A stretch of 64,000 nt of DNA, from positions 2,829,001 to 2,893,000 of the forward strand of contig NZ_CP162412.1 in assembly GCF_040931995.1 (NCBI RefSeq), read 5' to 3'. Source of the stretch: Pelagovum sp. HNIBRBA483 (GTDB lineage: Bacteria; Pseudomonadota; Alphaproteobacteria; Rhodobacterales; Rhodobacteraceae). This document shows positions 8,005 to 16,296 of the stretch, one piece after another (positions within the stretch are counted from its first letter, which is position 1; each line of letters opens with the position of its first letter). Both the position numbers and the translations under genes were made by a program. The notes beneath the pieces are model-generated. The model was not told where the DNA came from. It did not search any database and saw only the letters and a program-made list of their open reading frames with translations.

Positions 8005-8370
8005 ATGACAAATCCGGTCGATACATTCTTCGCCTCATGGGGCATGTCCAGTGATGCCGATCGCTCCGCCGCGATCTCCGGCTGCATGACCGCCAGCGCC
8101 ACCTACGCCGATCCGCGCTCCAACGGGGTGCTCACCGGCGTGGACGCGATCACCACCTACGTTTCCATGTTCAGCGCCAACGCGCCCGGCTGGTCCGCCA
8201 GCGTCGTCAAATCGGACGAGATCGCCGGCAGCCACCGTGTCACCGTCGCCTTCGGCGGCCCCGGCCCAGATGGCGCGCAGATCACCCAATACGGACAATA
8301 TTTCATCGACCTCGACGGCGCACAGATCGCCCGCATGGTCGGCTTTGTCGGCACCGGAGCCCCCGAATGA
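8005..8370 (+). CDS. NTF2/SnoaL-like small protein within the nucleoside ABC operon
   Basis: The 121-residue product resembles the nuclear transport factor 2-like cone fold. It has an N-terminal helix (TNPVDTFFASWGMSSDADRSAAISGCM), an ATYADPRSNGVLTGVDAITTYV segment typical of SnoaL-like proteins, then alternating strands ending DLDGAQIARMVGFVG. These proteins may be enzymes, binding modules or chaperone-like subunits, and no catalytic set can be assigned. The ATG at 8005 follows a GGGGGG-containing ribosome site. The end overlaps the ATPase gene by four bases (ATGA), so it is translated as part of the importer operon. No signal peptide is seen, so it is cytosolic. Confidence 0.75.
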   Translation: MTNPVDTFFASWGMSSDADRSAAISGCMTASATYADPRSNGVLTGVDAITTYVSMFSANAPGWSASVVKSDEIAGSHRVTVAFGGPGPDGAQITQYGQYFIDLDGAQIARMVGFVGTGAPE

Positions 8371-9974
8371 GCACAAACCCCGCCATCGAACTTCGCGGCA
8401 TTTCCAAAGCCTTCGGCCCTGTTCAGGCCAATAAGGATATCTCCATCCGCGTGATGCCCGGCACCATTCACGGCATCATCGGCGAAAACGGCGCGGGTAA
8501 ATCCACGCTCATGTCGATCCTCTATGGCTTTTACAAAGCCGACGCCGGTGAAATTTTCATCAACGGCCAAAAGACCCAGATCCCTGATAGCCAAGCCGCC
8601 ATCGCCGCTGGCATCGGCATGGTGTTCCAGCATTTCAAACTGGTGGAAAACTTCACCGTTCTGGAGAATGTCGTCCTCGGTGCCGAAGACGGCGCACTCC
8701 TGCGCCCCTCGCTGGCAAAAGCCCGCGCCCAGCTGAAATCCCTCGCCGCCGAATACGAGCTGAACGTCGATCCCGATGCGCTGATTTCCGATATCGGCGT
8801 CGGCATGCAGCAGCGCGTCGAAATCCTCAAGGCGCTCTACCGTCAGGCCGATATCCTGATCCTCGACGAGCCGACCGGCGTGCTCACCCCCGCCGAGGCC
8901 GATCACCTGTTCCGCATCCTCGACAACCTCAAGCGCGAGGGCAAAACCATTATTCTGATCACGCATAAACTGCGCGAAATCATGGAAATCACCGATACCG
9001 TCAGCGTCATGCGCCGTGGCGAGATGACCGCCACCGTCAAAACCGCTGAAACCTCGCCCACCGAACTGGCCGAACTGATGGTCGGCCGCAAGGTGCTCCT
9101 GCGGGTCGAGAAAACCCCCGCCAAACCGGGCAAAACGATCCTCGATGTGCAGGGGCTTTCCGTCACCTCGTCCAATGGTGTTGAGCGGCTGAAGGACATC
9201 TCCTTCTCGGTCCGCGCGGGCGAAATTCTCGGCATCGCGGGCGTCGCTGGCAATGGCCAGTCCGAACTTCTTGAAGTGCTCGGCGGCTACCGCACCGCGC
9301 GCGGCACCATCCTGATGAACGGCGCGCCCCTGCCGCTCTCCGGCGCTGCCGCCAACGGCCAGTCGCGGCGCGACGCAGGTATCTCCCATGTCCCCGAGGA
9401 CCGACAGCGTGAAGGCCTGATCATGGACTACGCAGCATGGGAAAACACAGCATTCGGCTATCATAAAGCGCCCGAATATCAAAAAAACAAACTTTTGATG
9501 GATAACGCCGCCCTCCGTGACGACACCGCTGGCAAGATGGAACGCTTCGATGTGCGCCCACCTGACCCTGCGCTCGCGGCCAAAAGCTTCTCCGGTGGCA
9601 ACCAGCAGAAGATCGTCCTCGCCCGCGAGATCGAGCGCAATCCTGATCTCCTGCTCATCGGCCAGCCCACGCGCGGCGTCGATATCGGCGCGATCGAGTT
9701 TATCCACCAGCAAATCGTCGCGCTGCGCGATCAGGGCAAGGCGATTCTCCTCGTCTCGGTGGAACTGGACGAGATCATGTCTCTCTCCGACCGCATCGCC
9801 GTGATGTTCGACGGTCAGATCATGGGCGAACGCCTTCCCGAAGAGACGGACGAGAAAGAGCTCGGCCTCCTCATGGCCGGTGTCACCGACACCACAGCCG
9901 ATCCCCAAGACGTGCTTGATGTCGTCGAAGCCAACCTCGCCCATACCAGCGGCGACCCGCATAAGGAGGCCTGA
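8367..9974 (+). CDS. Nucleoside ABC transporter, double ATP-binding protein
   Basis: At 535 residues this is a fused pair of ATPase domains like RbsA or NupO. Domain 1 has Walker A GENGAGKST (about 39-47), Q-loop VFQHF, a divergent signature SDIGVGMQQR and Walker B ILILDEP (163-169). Domain 2 has a degenerate Walker A (GVAGNGQSE, lacking the lysine), signature SGGNQQK and a modified Walker B LLLIGQP. The asymmetry, with one active site degenerate, is normal for this family. It powers uptake with the two permeases downstream and the BMP binding protein upstream. Confidence 0.95.
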   Translation: MSTNPAIELRGISKAFGPVQANKDISIRVMPGTIHGIIGENGAGKSTLMSILYGFYKADAGEIFINGQKTQIPDSQAAIAAGIGMVFQHFKLVENFTVLENVVLGAEDGALLRPSLAKARAQLKSLAAEYELNVDPDALISDIGVGMQQRVEILKALYRQADILILDEPTGVLTPAEADHLFRILDNLKREGKTIILITHKLREIMEITDTVSVMRRGEMTATVKTAETSPTELAELMVGRKVLLRVEKTPAKPGKTILDVQGLSVTSSNGVERLKDISFSVRAGEILGIAGVAGNGQSELLEVLGGYRTARGTILMNGAPLPLSGAAANGQSRRDAGISHVPEDRQREGLIMDYAAWENTAFGYHKAPEYQKNKLLMDNAALRDDTAGKMERFDVRPPDPALAAKSFSGGNQQKIVLAREIERNPDLLLIGQPTRGVDIGAIEFIHQQIVALRDQGKAILLVSVELDEIMSLSDRIAVMFDGQIMGERLPEETDEKELGLLMAGVTDTTADPQDVLDVVEANLAHTSGDPHKEA

Positions 9975-9977
9975 GCC

Positions 9978-11096
9978 ATGGAAAAGATGCCCCGCTGGGC
10001 CGATGTGGTCCTGATCCCGCTGATTTCCCTGATCCTCGCGGCGATATTCTCCGCCATTGTGATCCTCGCCATCGGCGAAGACCCTTGGGAAGCCGTCAAG
10101 CTGATGGTGTCCGGCGCGCTCGGCTCGACCTATGGCTGGGGTTATACGCTCTACTACGCGACCAACTTCATCTTTACCGGCCTCGCCGTATCCATCGCCT
10201 TCCATGCCCGCATGTTCAACATCGGCGGCGAGGGGCAGGCGATGCTTGGCGGCCTTGGCGTGGCGCTGGTCTGTCTCTATATCCCGTGGCCGCATTGGAG
10301 CCTTGCGCTGATCGGCGCAACAGGCGGCGCGGCGCTCTTCGGCGCTGCATGGGCGGCAATCCCCGCCTATCTTCAGGCCAAGCGCGGCAGCCACATCGTG
10401 ATCACCACGATCATGTTCAATTTCATCGCCGCCGCCCTGCTGAACTACCTACTGGTCAACACCCTCAAGCCCAAGGGCGCGATGGATCCCGCTACCGGCA
10501 AGTTCCCCGAGGCGACCCACCTGCCCACCCTGCATGATGTCCTCAACACCATCGGTATTCCCTTCTCCAAGGCAGCGCCCGCCAACGTGTCATTCTTCGT
10601 CGCCATCGCCGCCTGTGTCGCGCTTTGGGCGCTGATCTGGCGCACGCGCTTGGGCTACGAAATCCGCGCCTTCGGCCATTCCGAACCCGCCGCGCGCTAT
10701 GCGGGCATCAACCCCACGCGCATCATCATGATCTCCATGCTGATCTCCGGCGGGCTTGCAGGCATGATGGCGATCAACAACGTGATGGGCGAAGCCGAGC
10801 GCCTCGTCCTCAACGCGGTCGAAGGCGCAGGCTTCATCGGCATCGCGGTCGCGCTGATGGGCCGCTCGCATCCGTTTGGGGTGTTTCTCGCCGCGATCCT
10901 CTTCGGCTTCCTCTACCAAGGCGGCGCAGAGCTTGCGCTCTGGACCTCGATCCCCCGCGAGTTGATCGTCGTCATTCAGGCGCTCGTGATCCTCTTCACC
11001 GGCGCGCTTGACCACATGGTGCGCATGCCGCTCGAAAAAATCTTCCTCGCGCTTGGCCGTCGCAACAGCGACCAGCGCAAACAGGCAGCGGAGTAA
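9978..11096 (+). CDS. Nucleoside ABC transporter permease 1
   Basis: The 372-residue integral membrane protein has about nine hydrophobic helices and the BPD_transp_2 (LivH/RbsC-like) architecture. Family stretches include FNIGGEGQAMLGGLGVAL, GSHIVITTIMFNFIAAALLNYLL and GFIGIAVALMGRSHPFGVFLAAILFGFLYQGG. It begins four bases after the ATPase stop, behind GGAGG, so it belongs to the same transcript. It resembles the YufP/NupP half of the heterodimeric channel. Confidence 0.94.
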   Translation: MEKMPRWADVVLIPLISLILAAIFSAIVILAIGEDPWEAVKLMVSGALGSTYGWGYTLYYATNFIFTGLAVSIAFHARMFNIGGEGQAMLGGLGVALVCLYIPWPHWSLALIGATGGAALFGAAWAAIPAYLQAKRGSHIVITTIMFNFIAAALLNYLLVNTLKPKGAMDPATGKFPEATHLPTLHDVLNTIGIPFSKAAPANVSFFVAIAACVALWALIWRTRLGYEIRAFGHSEPAARYAGINPTRIIMISMLISGGLAGMMAINNVMGEAERLVLNAVEGAGFIGIAVALMGRSHPFGVFLAAILFGFLYQGGAELALWTSIPRELIVVIQALVILFTGALDHMVRMPLEKIFLALGRRNSDQRKQAAE

Positions 11097-11101
11097 GACC
11101 C

Positions 11102-12070
11102 ATGGATTTTCTCGCCATTCTTCAGGTTCTTGACGCCTCCGTCCGCCTCGCCACCCCGCTGCTTCTGGCCTGTCTCGCTGGCCTGTTCTCCGAGCGCGCA
11201 GGCATCTTCGATATCGGGCTGGAGGGCAAGATGCTCGCCGCCGCCTTCCTCTCCGCCGCCATCGCTGCGGTCACAGGCTCCGTCTGGATCGGCCTCCTGG
11301 CGGGCATCGGCGCATCGCTGGTCCTGTCGCTGGTGCATGGCATCGCCTCCATTACCTTCCGCGGCAACCAACTGATTTCCGGCGTCGCGATCAACTTCCT
11401 CGCCGCTGGCCTGACGGTGGTCTGGGCGCAAAGCTGGTTCGGTCAGGGCGGCCGCACCCCGCAGCTCACCGAAGGCGGGCGCTTCAGCTCCATCGAACTG
11501 CCCTTTGCCGAGGCCCTGTCCGGCGTGCCGATCCTCGGACCGATCTATGCCGAACTGATCTCCGGCCACACGATCCTCGTTTATGTCTCGCTCCTCGTGG
11601 TGCCGCTCACTTGGTGGGTGCTGTTCCGCACCCGCTTCGGCCTGCGCCTGCGCGCCGTCGGCGAAAACCCCGCCGCCGTTGATACTGCTGGCGTCTCCGT
11701 CATTGGCTTGCGCTTTGCCGCGGTGCTGATCTGTGGCGTGCTGTGCGGCATCGCTGGCGCCTACCTCTCCACCGCGCTGCAAGCGGGCTTCATCAAGGAC
11801 ATGACAGCTGGTCGCGGCTATATCGCCCTCGCGGCGCTGATCTTCGCCAAATGGCGTCCGTGGCACGCGCTCTTTGCCTGCCTGCTGTTCGGCTTCCTTC
11901 AGGCCCTCGCACTGCGCCCCGACATGATCGAAAACGTCATCGGCGTTGCCGTTCAGGTCCAGCTCCTCGATGCGCTGCCCTATATCCTGACGGTGATCAT
12001 CCTTGCAGGCTTTGTTGGCCGCGCCATCCCGCCCCGCGCGGGCGGCGAGCCCTATGTCAAGGAACGGTAG
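11102..12070 (+). CDS. Nucleoside ABC transporter permease 2
   Basis: The 322-residue membrane protein is the YufQ/NupQ-like partner permease. It has ERAGIFDIGLEGKMLAAAFLSAAIA, GNQLISGVAINFLAAGLTVVW, LRAVGENPAAVDTAGVSV and GRGYIALAALIFAKWRPWHAL, all characteristic of this branch. About eight helices are predicted by eye. It starts five bases after permease 1 and ends the operon. No strong terminator is visible in the following 147 bases. Confidence 0.94.
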   Translation: MDFLAILQVLDASVRLATPLLLACLAGLFSERAGIFDIGLEGKMLAAAFLSAAIAAVTGSVWIGLLAGIGASLVLSLVHGIASITFRGNQLISGVAINFLAAGLTVVWAQSWFGQGGRTPQLTEGGRFSSIELPFAEALSGVPILGPIYAELISGHTILVYVSLLVVPLTWWVLFRTRFGLRLRAVGENPAAVDTAGVSVIGLRFAAVLICGVLCGIAGAYLSTALQAGFIKDMTAGRGYIALAALIFAKWRPWHALFACLLFGFLQALALRPDMIENVIGVAVQVQLLDALPYILTVIILAGFVGRAIPPRAGGEPYVKER

Positions 12071-12217
12071 CCCCAGCATGAGTCCAGTGCAACACGACTC
12101 CTGTAGCCAGAAGGACATATAGCGCCGAAATAATATGTTTGCCGCGCTGCCGCATTTGACACGCGAGCGCAAAGGCGTTCTTTTGAGGTATCACGCGGCC
12201 CAACGCCGGGAAAGCCC

Positions 12218-13132
12218 ATGCAGATTTACCTTCCCATCGCCGAGATTTCGGTGAACGCCTTCCTTCTACTCGGTCTAGGGGGCATGGTGGGTATTCTGTC
12301 CGGCATGTTCGGCGTCGGCGGCGGCTTCCTGATGACACCGCTTTTGTTCTTCATCGGCATCCCGCCCGCGGTTGCCGTGGCGACCGAGGCAAACCAAATC
12401 GTCGCGTCGTCCTTTTCCGGCGTGCTCGCGCATTTTAAGCGAAAGACCGTCGATCTCCGAATGGGCGTTGTCCTGCTGATCGGCGGCCTCATAGGTGCCG
12501 CCCTCGGCGTGGTGCTTTTCAACTACCTCAAATCGCTCGGTCAGGTCGATCTGCTCGTTCGCCTCTGCTATGTCGTGTTCCTCGGCATCATTGGCAGCCT
12601 GATGTTCGTCGAGAGCCTGCGTGCCTTGCGCAAAGCAAAATCCGGCGGCGCTCCCACACGGCGCAAGCATAACTGGGTCCATAACCTGCCCTTCAAGATG
12701 AAGTTCCGCGTCTCGGGCCTTTATATTTCGGTGATCCCGCCGCTCCTTGTCGGCGTCGCGGTTGGCATCCTCGCCGCGATCATGGGCGTCGGCGGCGGCT
12801 TCATCATGGTCCCCGCGATGATCTACCTATTGGGCATGCCAACGAAGGTCGTCGTCGGCACATCGCTCTTTCAGATCATCTTCGTCACCGCCTTCACCAC
12901 CATGCTGCACGCCACCACCAACTACACCGTTGACGTGGTGCTTGCCGTCCTGCTGCTGGTGGGCGGCGTCGTAGGCGCGCAAGTCGGCACCCGCATCGGC
13001 GTCTACCTCAAGGCCGAACAACTCCGCATCTTACTCGCGGGCATGGTGCTTTTGGTCTGTGGCAAACTGGCGCTTGATCTGCTCTTGCAACCGTCCGAGC
13101 TGTACTCCTTAGGCGTGGCGGGAGGTCACTGA
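12218..13132 (+). CDS. TauE/SafE family sulfite/anion exporter-like membrane protein
   Basis: The 304-residue protein has two homologous halves with the TauE/SafE glycine motif, MFGVGGGFLMTP at about residues 30-41 and IMGVGGGFIMVPAM near residue 195. Around eight hydrophobic segments are present. The family exports sulfite, sulfoacetate or other small anions across the inner membrane; the substrate here is not deducible. The next gene (TIGR02186) overlaps by one base (TGATG), a pairing common in alphaproteobacteria that suggests a shared function. Confidence 0.92.
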   Translation: MQIYLPIAEISVNAFLLLGLGGMVGILSGMFGVGGGFLMTPLLFFIGIPPAVAVATEANQIVASSFSGVLAHFKRKTVDLRMGVVLLIGGLIGAALGVVLFNYLKSLGQVDLLVRLCYVVFLGIIGSLMFVESLRALRKAKSGGAPTRRKHNWVHNLPFKMKFRVSGLYISVIPPLLVGVAVGILAAIMGVGGGFIMVPAMIYLLGMPTKVVVGTSLFQIIFVTAFTTMLHATTNYTVDVVLAVLLLVGGVVGAQVGTRIGVYLKAEQLRILLAGMVLLVCGKLALDLLLQPSELYSLGVAGGH

Positions 13133-13890
13133 TGTTGCGCCGCCTCCTCATCACCTTAGCGCTCCTGTGCGCCAGTGCCGCCCCCCTCTCGGCAGAGAAG
13201 ATCGTTCTGGGCCTCAGCCAAGATGAAGTCGCCATCACCGCCACCTTCGAAGGCTCCGAAATCCTGATCTACGGCGCTGTCAGCCGCGTGGCACCCGCGC
13301 CCGACGGCAATACCGGCATCATCATCGCTGTCTCCGGCCCGCTGGAGCCGGTGACTGTCCGCCGCAAGGAGCGCAAGTTCGGCATCTGGGTGAATTCCGA
13401 TGCGGTCGAGGTCGATGCTGCACCGTCTTTCTACGCCGTCGCGACCTCCGCGCCTTTCACCGAAGTGCTCACCGATGTCGAAGACCTGCGCCACAAGATC
13501 TCGATCCCCCGCGCCATCCGCGCGGTTGGTACCGGCGTCAGCGACAGTGAAAACTTCACCGAAGCGCTGATCCGCGTGCGCGAGAATGCCGGCCTTTATC
13601 AGGTGCTCGACAATACCGTTTCCTTTGAGCAAGGCACCCTCTTCGGCACGTCGATTGCCCTGCCCGCCAACCTGACCGAAGGCATGTATTCCACCCGCAT
13701 CTTCCTCACCCGCGATGGTGCCGTGGTCGATGAATATGTGACCCAAATTCCCGTCAACAAGGTCGGGATCGAGCGCTGGCTCTACGAACTGGCGCATCAA
13801 CAAGCCTTTATCTACGGCCTGATGTCGCTGGCGATTGCCATCGCTGCGGGCTGGGGAGCATCTGCTGCGTTCAGCTTGCTCCGGCGCTGA
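13132..13890 (+). CDS. TIGR02186 family membrane-anchored periplasmic protein
   Basis: This is a 252-residue alphaproteobacterial protein of unknown function. It has a signal peptide (about residues 1-21, ending PLSAEK), a beta-rich periplasmic part (VLGLSQDEVAITATFEGSEILIYGAV, PLEPVTVRRKERKFGIWVNSDAVEV, VPSFYAV-like stretch, DLRHKISIPRAIRAV) and a single C-terminal helix near residues 225-250. It is coupled by a one-base overlap to the TauE/SafE gene, so it may be an accessory or sensor part of that exporter. No catalytic residues are apparent. Confidence 0.85.
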   Translation: MLRRLLITLALLCASAAPLSAEKIVLGLSQDEVAITATFEGSEILIYGAVSRVAPAPDGNTGIIIAVSGPLEPVTVRRKERKFGIWVNSDAVEVDAAPSFYAVATSAPFTEVLTDVEDLRHKISIPRAIRAVGTGVSDSENFTEALIRVRENAGLYQVLDNTVSFEQGTLFGTSIALPANLTEGMYSTRIFLTRDGAVVDEYVTQIPVNKVGIERWLYELAHQQAFIYGLMSLAIAIAAGWGASAAFSLLRR

Positions 13891-13901
13891 TCCGCGCCTG
13901 A

Positions 13902-14630
13902 TCAGCCCCGCCCGACATAGGGCATTTTCGTCGCCATGATCGTCTGGAACAGCACATTCGCTTCGGGCGGCAATTCCGCCATGCGCACCACCGCATCAGC
14001 CACCAGCGCCACATCCATAGTCGGCGGTTCCGGCTGCCCTGCCGCCCGCGCCTTCGCCGCGATGCCTTCCAAAAGGTCCGTGCGCGCATTGCCGATGTCG
14101 ATCTGCCCCGCCGCGATGTCAAAGGGTCGCCCGTCCAGCGCCAGCGTCTTGGTCAGCCCCGTCACCCCGTGCTTGGTGGTGGTGTAGGTCACAGACCCCT
14201 CGCGCGGCGTATGCGCCGAGATCGAGCCGTTGTTGATGATCCGCCCGCCTTGCGGGGATTGCCGCCGCATCTGGCCAAATGCCGCCCGCGCGCAAAGGAA
14301 CATCCCCGTGAGGTTCACATTCACCGCATCCAGCCAGTCCTGCACCGGAATTTCGTCAATCGGCGCCGCAGGGGTGAAAATGCCCGCATTGTTGAACAGC
14401 ACATCAAACCGCCCTGCATCTTCCGCGAAACGTGCAAAAGCCGCCTCCACCGCGCCCGCATCTGTAACATCGCAAGGCAGCACCACCGCATTCGGGTAAT
14501 CCTCAGCCACGGCCTCCAGCGCCTCGCGCCGCCGCGCCAGCAGGCCCACCCGCCAACCGGCCCGCAGGAAGGCTTCCGCCGTTGCCCGCCCGATCCCGTT
14601 ACTCGCGCCCGTCACGATGACTGTTTTCAT
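13902..14630 (-). CDS. Short-chain dehydrogenase/reductase
   Basis: The 242-residue classical SDR begins MKTVIVTGASNGIG, which contains the glycine-rich nucleotide motif at residues 7-13. It also has NNAG, a serine in NNGSISAH and the catalytic YTTTK (YxxxK). An RR pair after the second strand (LLARRREALEAV) suggests NADP(H). The substrate is unknown. Translation starts at an ATG overlapping the helicase stop by four bases (ATGA), behind GGAGG, so both belong to one transcript although their roles look unrelated. Confidence 0.9.
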   Translation of the reverse strand: MKTVIVTGASNGIGRATAEAFLRAGWRVGLLARRREALEAVAEDYPNAVVLPCDVTDAGAVEAAFARFAEDAGRFDVLFNNAGIFTPAAPIDEIPVQDWLDAVNVNLTGMFLCARAAFGQMRRQSPQGGRIINNGSISAHTPREGSVTYTTTKHGVTGLTKTLALDGRPFDIAAGQIDIGNARTDLLEGIAAKARAAGQPEPPTMDVALVADAVVRMAELPPEANVLFQTIMATKMPYVGRG

Positions 14631-16162
14631 GTCACACCCTCCTCCGGCGTCAATTCCAGCGGCGCCACGGGCGCACGCAAATCCTCGATGCTCAATGCCG
14701 TCGCTGGCCGCGCCAAACGGTTCCGCACCACCCAGCGCAGCTGATGCTCCGCGCGGGTGATCGCCACATAGGCCAGCCGCTTCCACAAAGGCTGCCCCGC
14801 CTCAACCCGCCCCATGCGACTGGCTGCATAAATATCCGGGGCAAAGACCTGCACCCGCTCCCACTGGCTGCCCTGCGCCTTATGGATCGTCACCGCAGCG
14901 CCATGCAGAAAGGTCGCCCCCATCCGCGCCGCGAAGGGGATGAACGGCTCTTCTTCCTCGTCCTGGCTTTCGATCTTCACGATGCTCGCCGCGCTCACAC
15001 GGGGGTCTTCCGCCCCCATCACATGCAACCGCGAAAATCCGGGCCGCTTACCGGGTCCGAGGTAGATGACCTGCGCCCCCTTGATCAGCCCCCGCGCCTC
15101 CAGATCGAGCCGCTTCTTGCGGTGTTTCAGCGGCAACTCGATCCCATCGCAGATCAGCGGCTCACCTTCCAGCAACTCGTCCTCCGGCGCGCCATAAGCC
15201 GCGCGGAACGCATGGATCAGCCGGATGCGCGTCGCATTGCGCCACACCAGCACCGGCGAGCGCGCCATCAGATCGCTCTCCACCCGCTCGGCCCAAACCA
15301 CCCGCTCATCGCGGCCCGCCACATCCGCCACCATGTCCTCGAAGCTTTGGAAATCCACCTGCGGATCAGCCAGCGCATGCGCCAGATCAAGGATCGGGTT
15401 ATCCGCCTCCTGCCGATGCACCCGCTGCAACTCCCGCCGCCGTGTCTCGGGGAGTGTCTCGAACACCATCCCCCCTTCGCTCTGCACGGGCGGCAATTGC
15501 GCCGGATCGCCAAACAGCACCAGCGTCGGGAAGATCTCCTGCAAATCCTCGAACTGCTTCCTGTCCAGCATCGAGCTTTCGTCGATGAAGCCGATATCAA
15601 GCGGCTCCTCCCGCCGTTTCCAGCCGGTGATGAAGTCGCTGCCCCGTAGCCCCGCCGCCGCCAGTGCCGCAGGGACCGACGTATTCACCTGATAAGACCC
15701 CCACGCCCGATCCAGCGCCACATCCGTCAGCCCTTCGATCTCCTGCCGGTCGCCTTGGCCCGCAAGCCACTCGGCGATCTTCTCGTATTCGGGGTCATAA
15801 ACCGGCGTATAAAGGATACGGTGTATCGTCGTCGCCGGCACGCCCCGCGTCCGCAACACACTCGCCGCCTTGTTCGTCGGCGCAAGGATCGCCAGCGTCC
15901 GCCTGTCCTTGCGGCGGCGGCCCTCGTAATCGCCCGAGATGATATCCACCCCCGCCTCGCGCAGCGCCTTGGTCAGCTCGGCCAGCAGCATCGTCTTGCC
16001 CGATCCCGCCTTACCGATCACCGCCATCACGCCCGATGTGTCGGGCTTCGGCGGGGTCAAGAACTGATCGTCAATATCCACGCCAGACAGCCGCAGCAGC
16101 GCCGCCACGGCATCCCAGGCTTCGGCCTGATCGTCAGAGAATGTAAGTGCAGGCAGCGTCAT
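14627..16162 (-). CDS. RecD-like ATP-dependent DNA helicase (superfamily 1)
   Basis: The 511-residue protein has Walker A GKAGSGKT at residues 50-57 and motif Ia LAPTNKAASVL. Motif II is in DIGFIDESSML, motif III in LVLFGDPAQLPPV, and RVHRQ follows. At the C-terminus is the UvrD_C_2 helicase signature GAAVTIHKAQGSQW, followed by YVAITRAEHQLRWV. It is the stand-alone RecD2/exodeoxyribonuclease-V-alpha type, without the long N-terminal extension of RecD2. It likely unwinds DNA 5' to 3' in repair or fork restart. Upstream is the ccr terminator; downstream the SDR start overlaps its stop. Confidence 0.9.
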   Translation of the reverse strand: MTLPALTFSDDQAEAWDAVAALLRLSGVDIDDQFLTPPKPDTSGVMAVIGKAGSGKTMLLAELTKALREAGVDIISGDYEGRRRKDRRTLAILAPTNKAASVLRTRGVPATTIHRILYTPVYDPEYEKIAEWLAGQGDRQEIEGLTDVALDRAWGSYQVNTSVPAALAAAGLRGSDFITGWKRREEPLDIGFIDESSMLDRKQFEDLQEIFPTLVLFGDPAQLPPVQSEGGMVFETLPETRRRELQRVHRQEADNPILDLAHALADPQVDFQSFEDMVADVAGRDERVVWAERVESDLMARSPVLVWRNATRIRLIHAFRAAYGAPEDELLEGEPLICDGIELPLKHRKKRLDLEARGLIKGAQVIYLGPGKRPGFSRLHVMGAEDPRVSAASIVKIESQDEEEEPFIPFAARMGATFLHGAAVTIHKAQGSQWERVQVFAPDIYAASRMGRVEAGQPLWKRLAYVAITRAEHQLRWVVRNRLARPATALSIEDLRAPVAPLELTPEEGVT

Positions 16163-16242
16163 GGCGCGACCCTATCCCCGCGCCACGAGGAGGGCCAGAG
16201 GAACCACGCAGCACCCGCCAAAAACGCCCCATCGCAGCGCGA

Positions 16243-16270
16243 TAAAAAACCCCCGCACAAGGCGGGGGTT
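16243..16270 (-). terminator. Rho-independent terminator of ccr
   Basis: Reading on the minus strand, a nine-base-pair stem (AACCCCCGC with GCGGGGGTT) and a five-base loop are followed by TTTTTATC. It lies 27 bases after the ccr stop. Confidence 0.9.
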
Positions 16271-16296
16271 CAGTCCTCAGGAGGAACGGTAAACTC

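Noticed and set aside
8157-10394. Open frame of about 745 codons on the minus strand opposite the ABC ATPase and permease genes
   Set aside because: It is a codon-bias shadow of strongly supported plus-strand genes; its sequence is rich in histidine, glycine and aspartate with no recognisable domain.
13902-14786. N-terminally extended SDR start at 14786
   Set aside because: The extra 52 residues do not resemble an SDR N-terminus and would overlap the helicase gene deeply; the ATG at 14630 has a good ribosome site.
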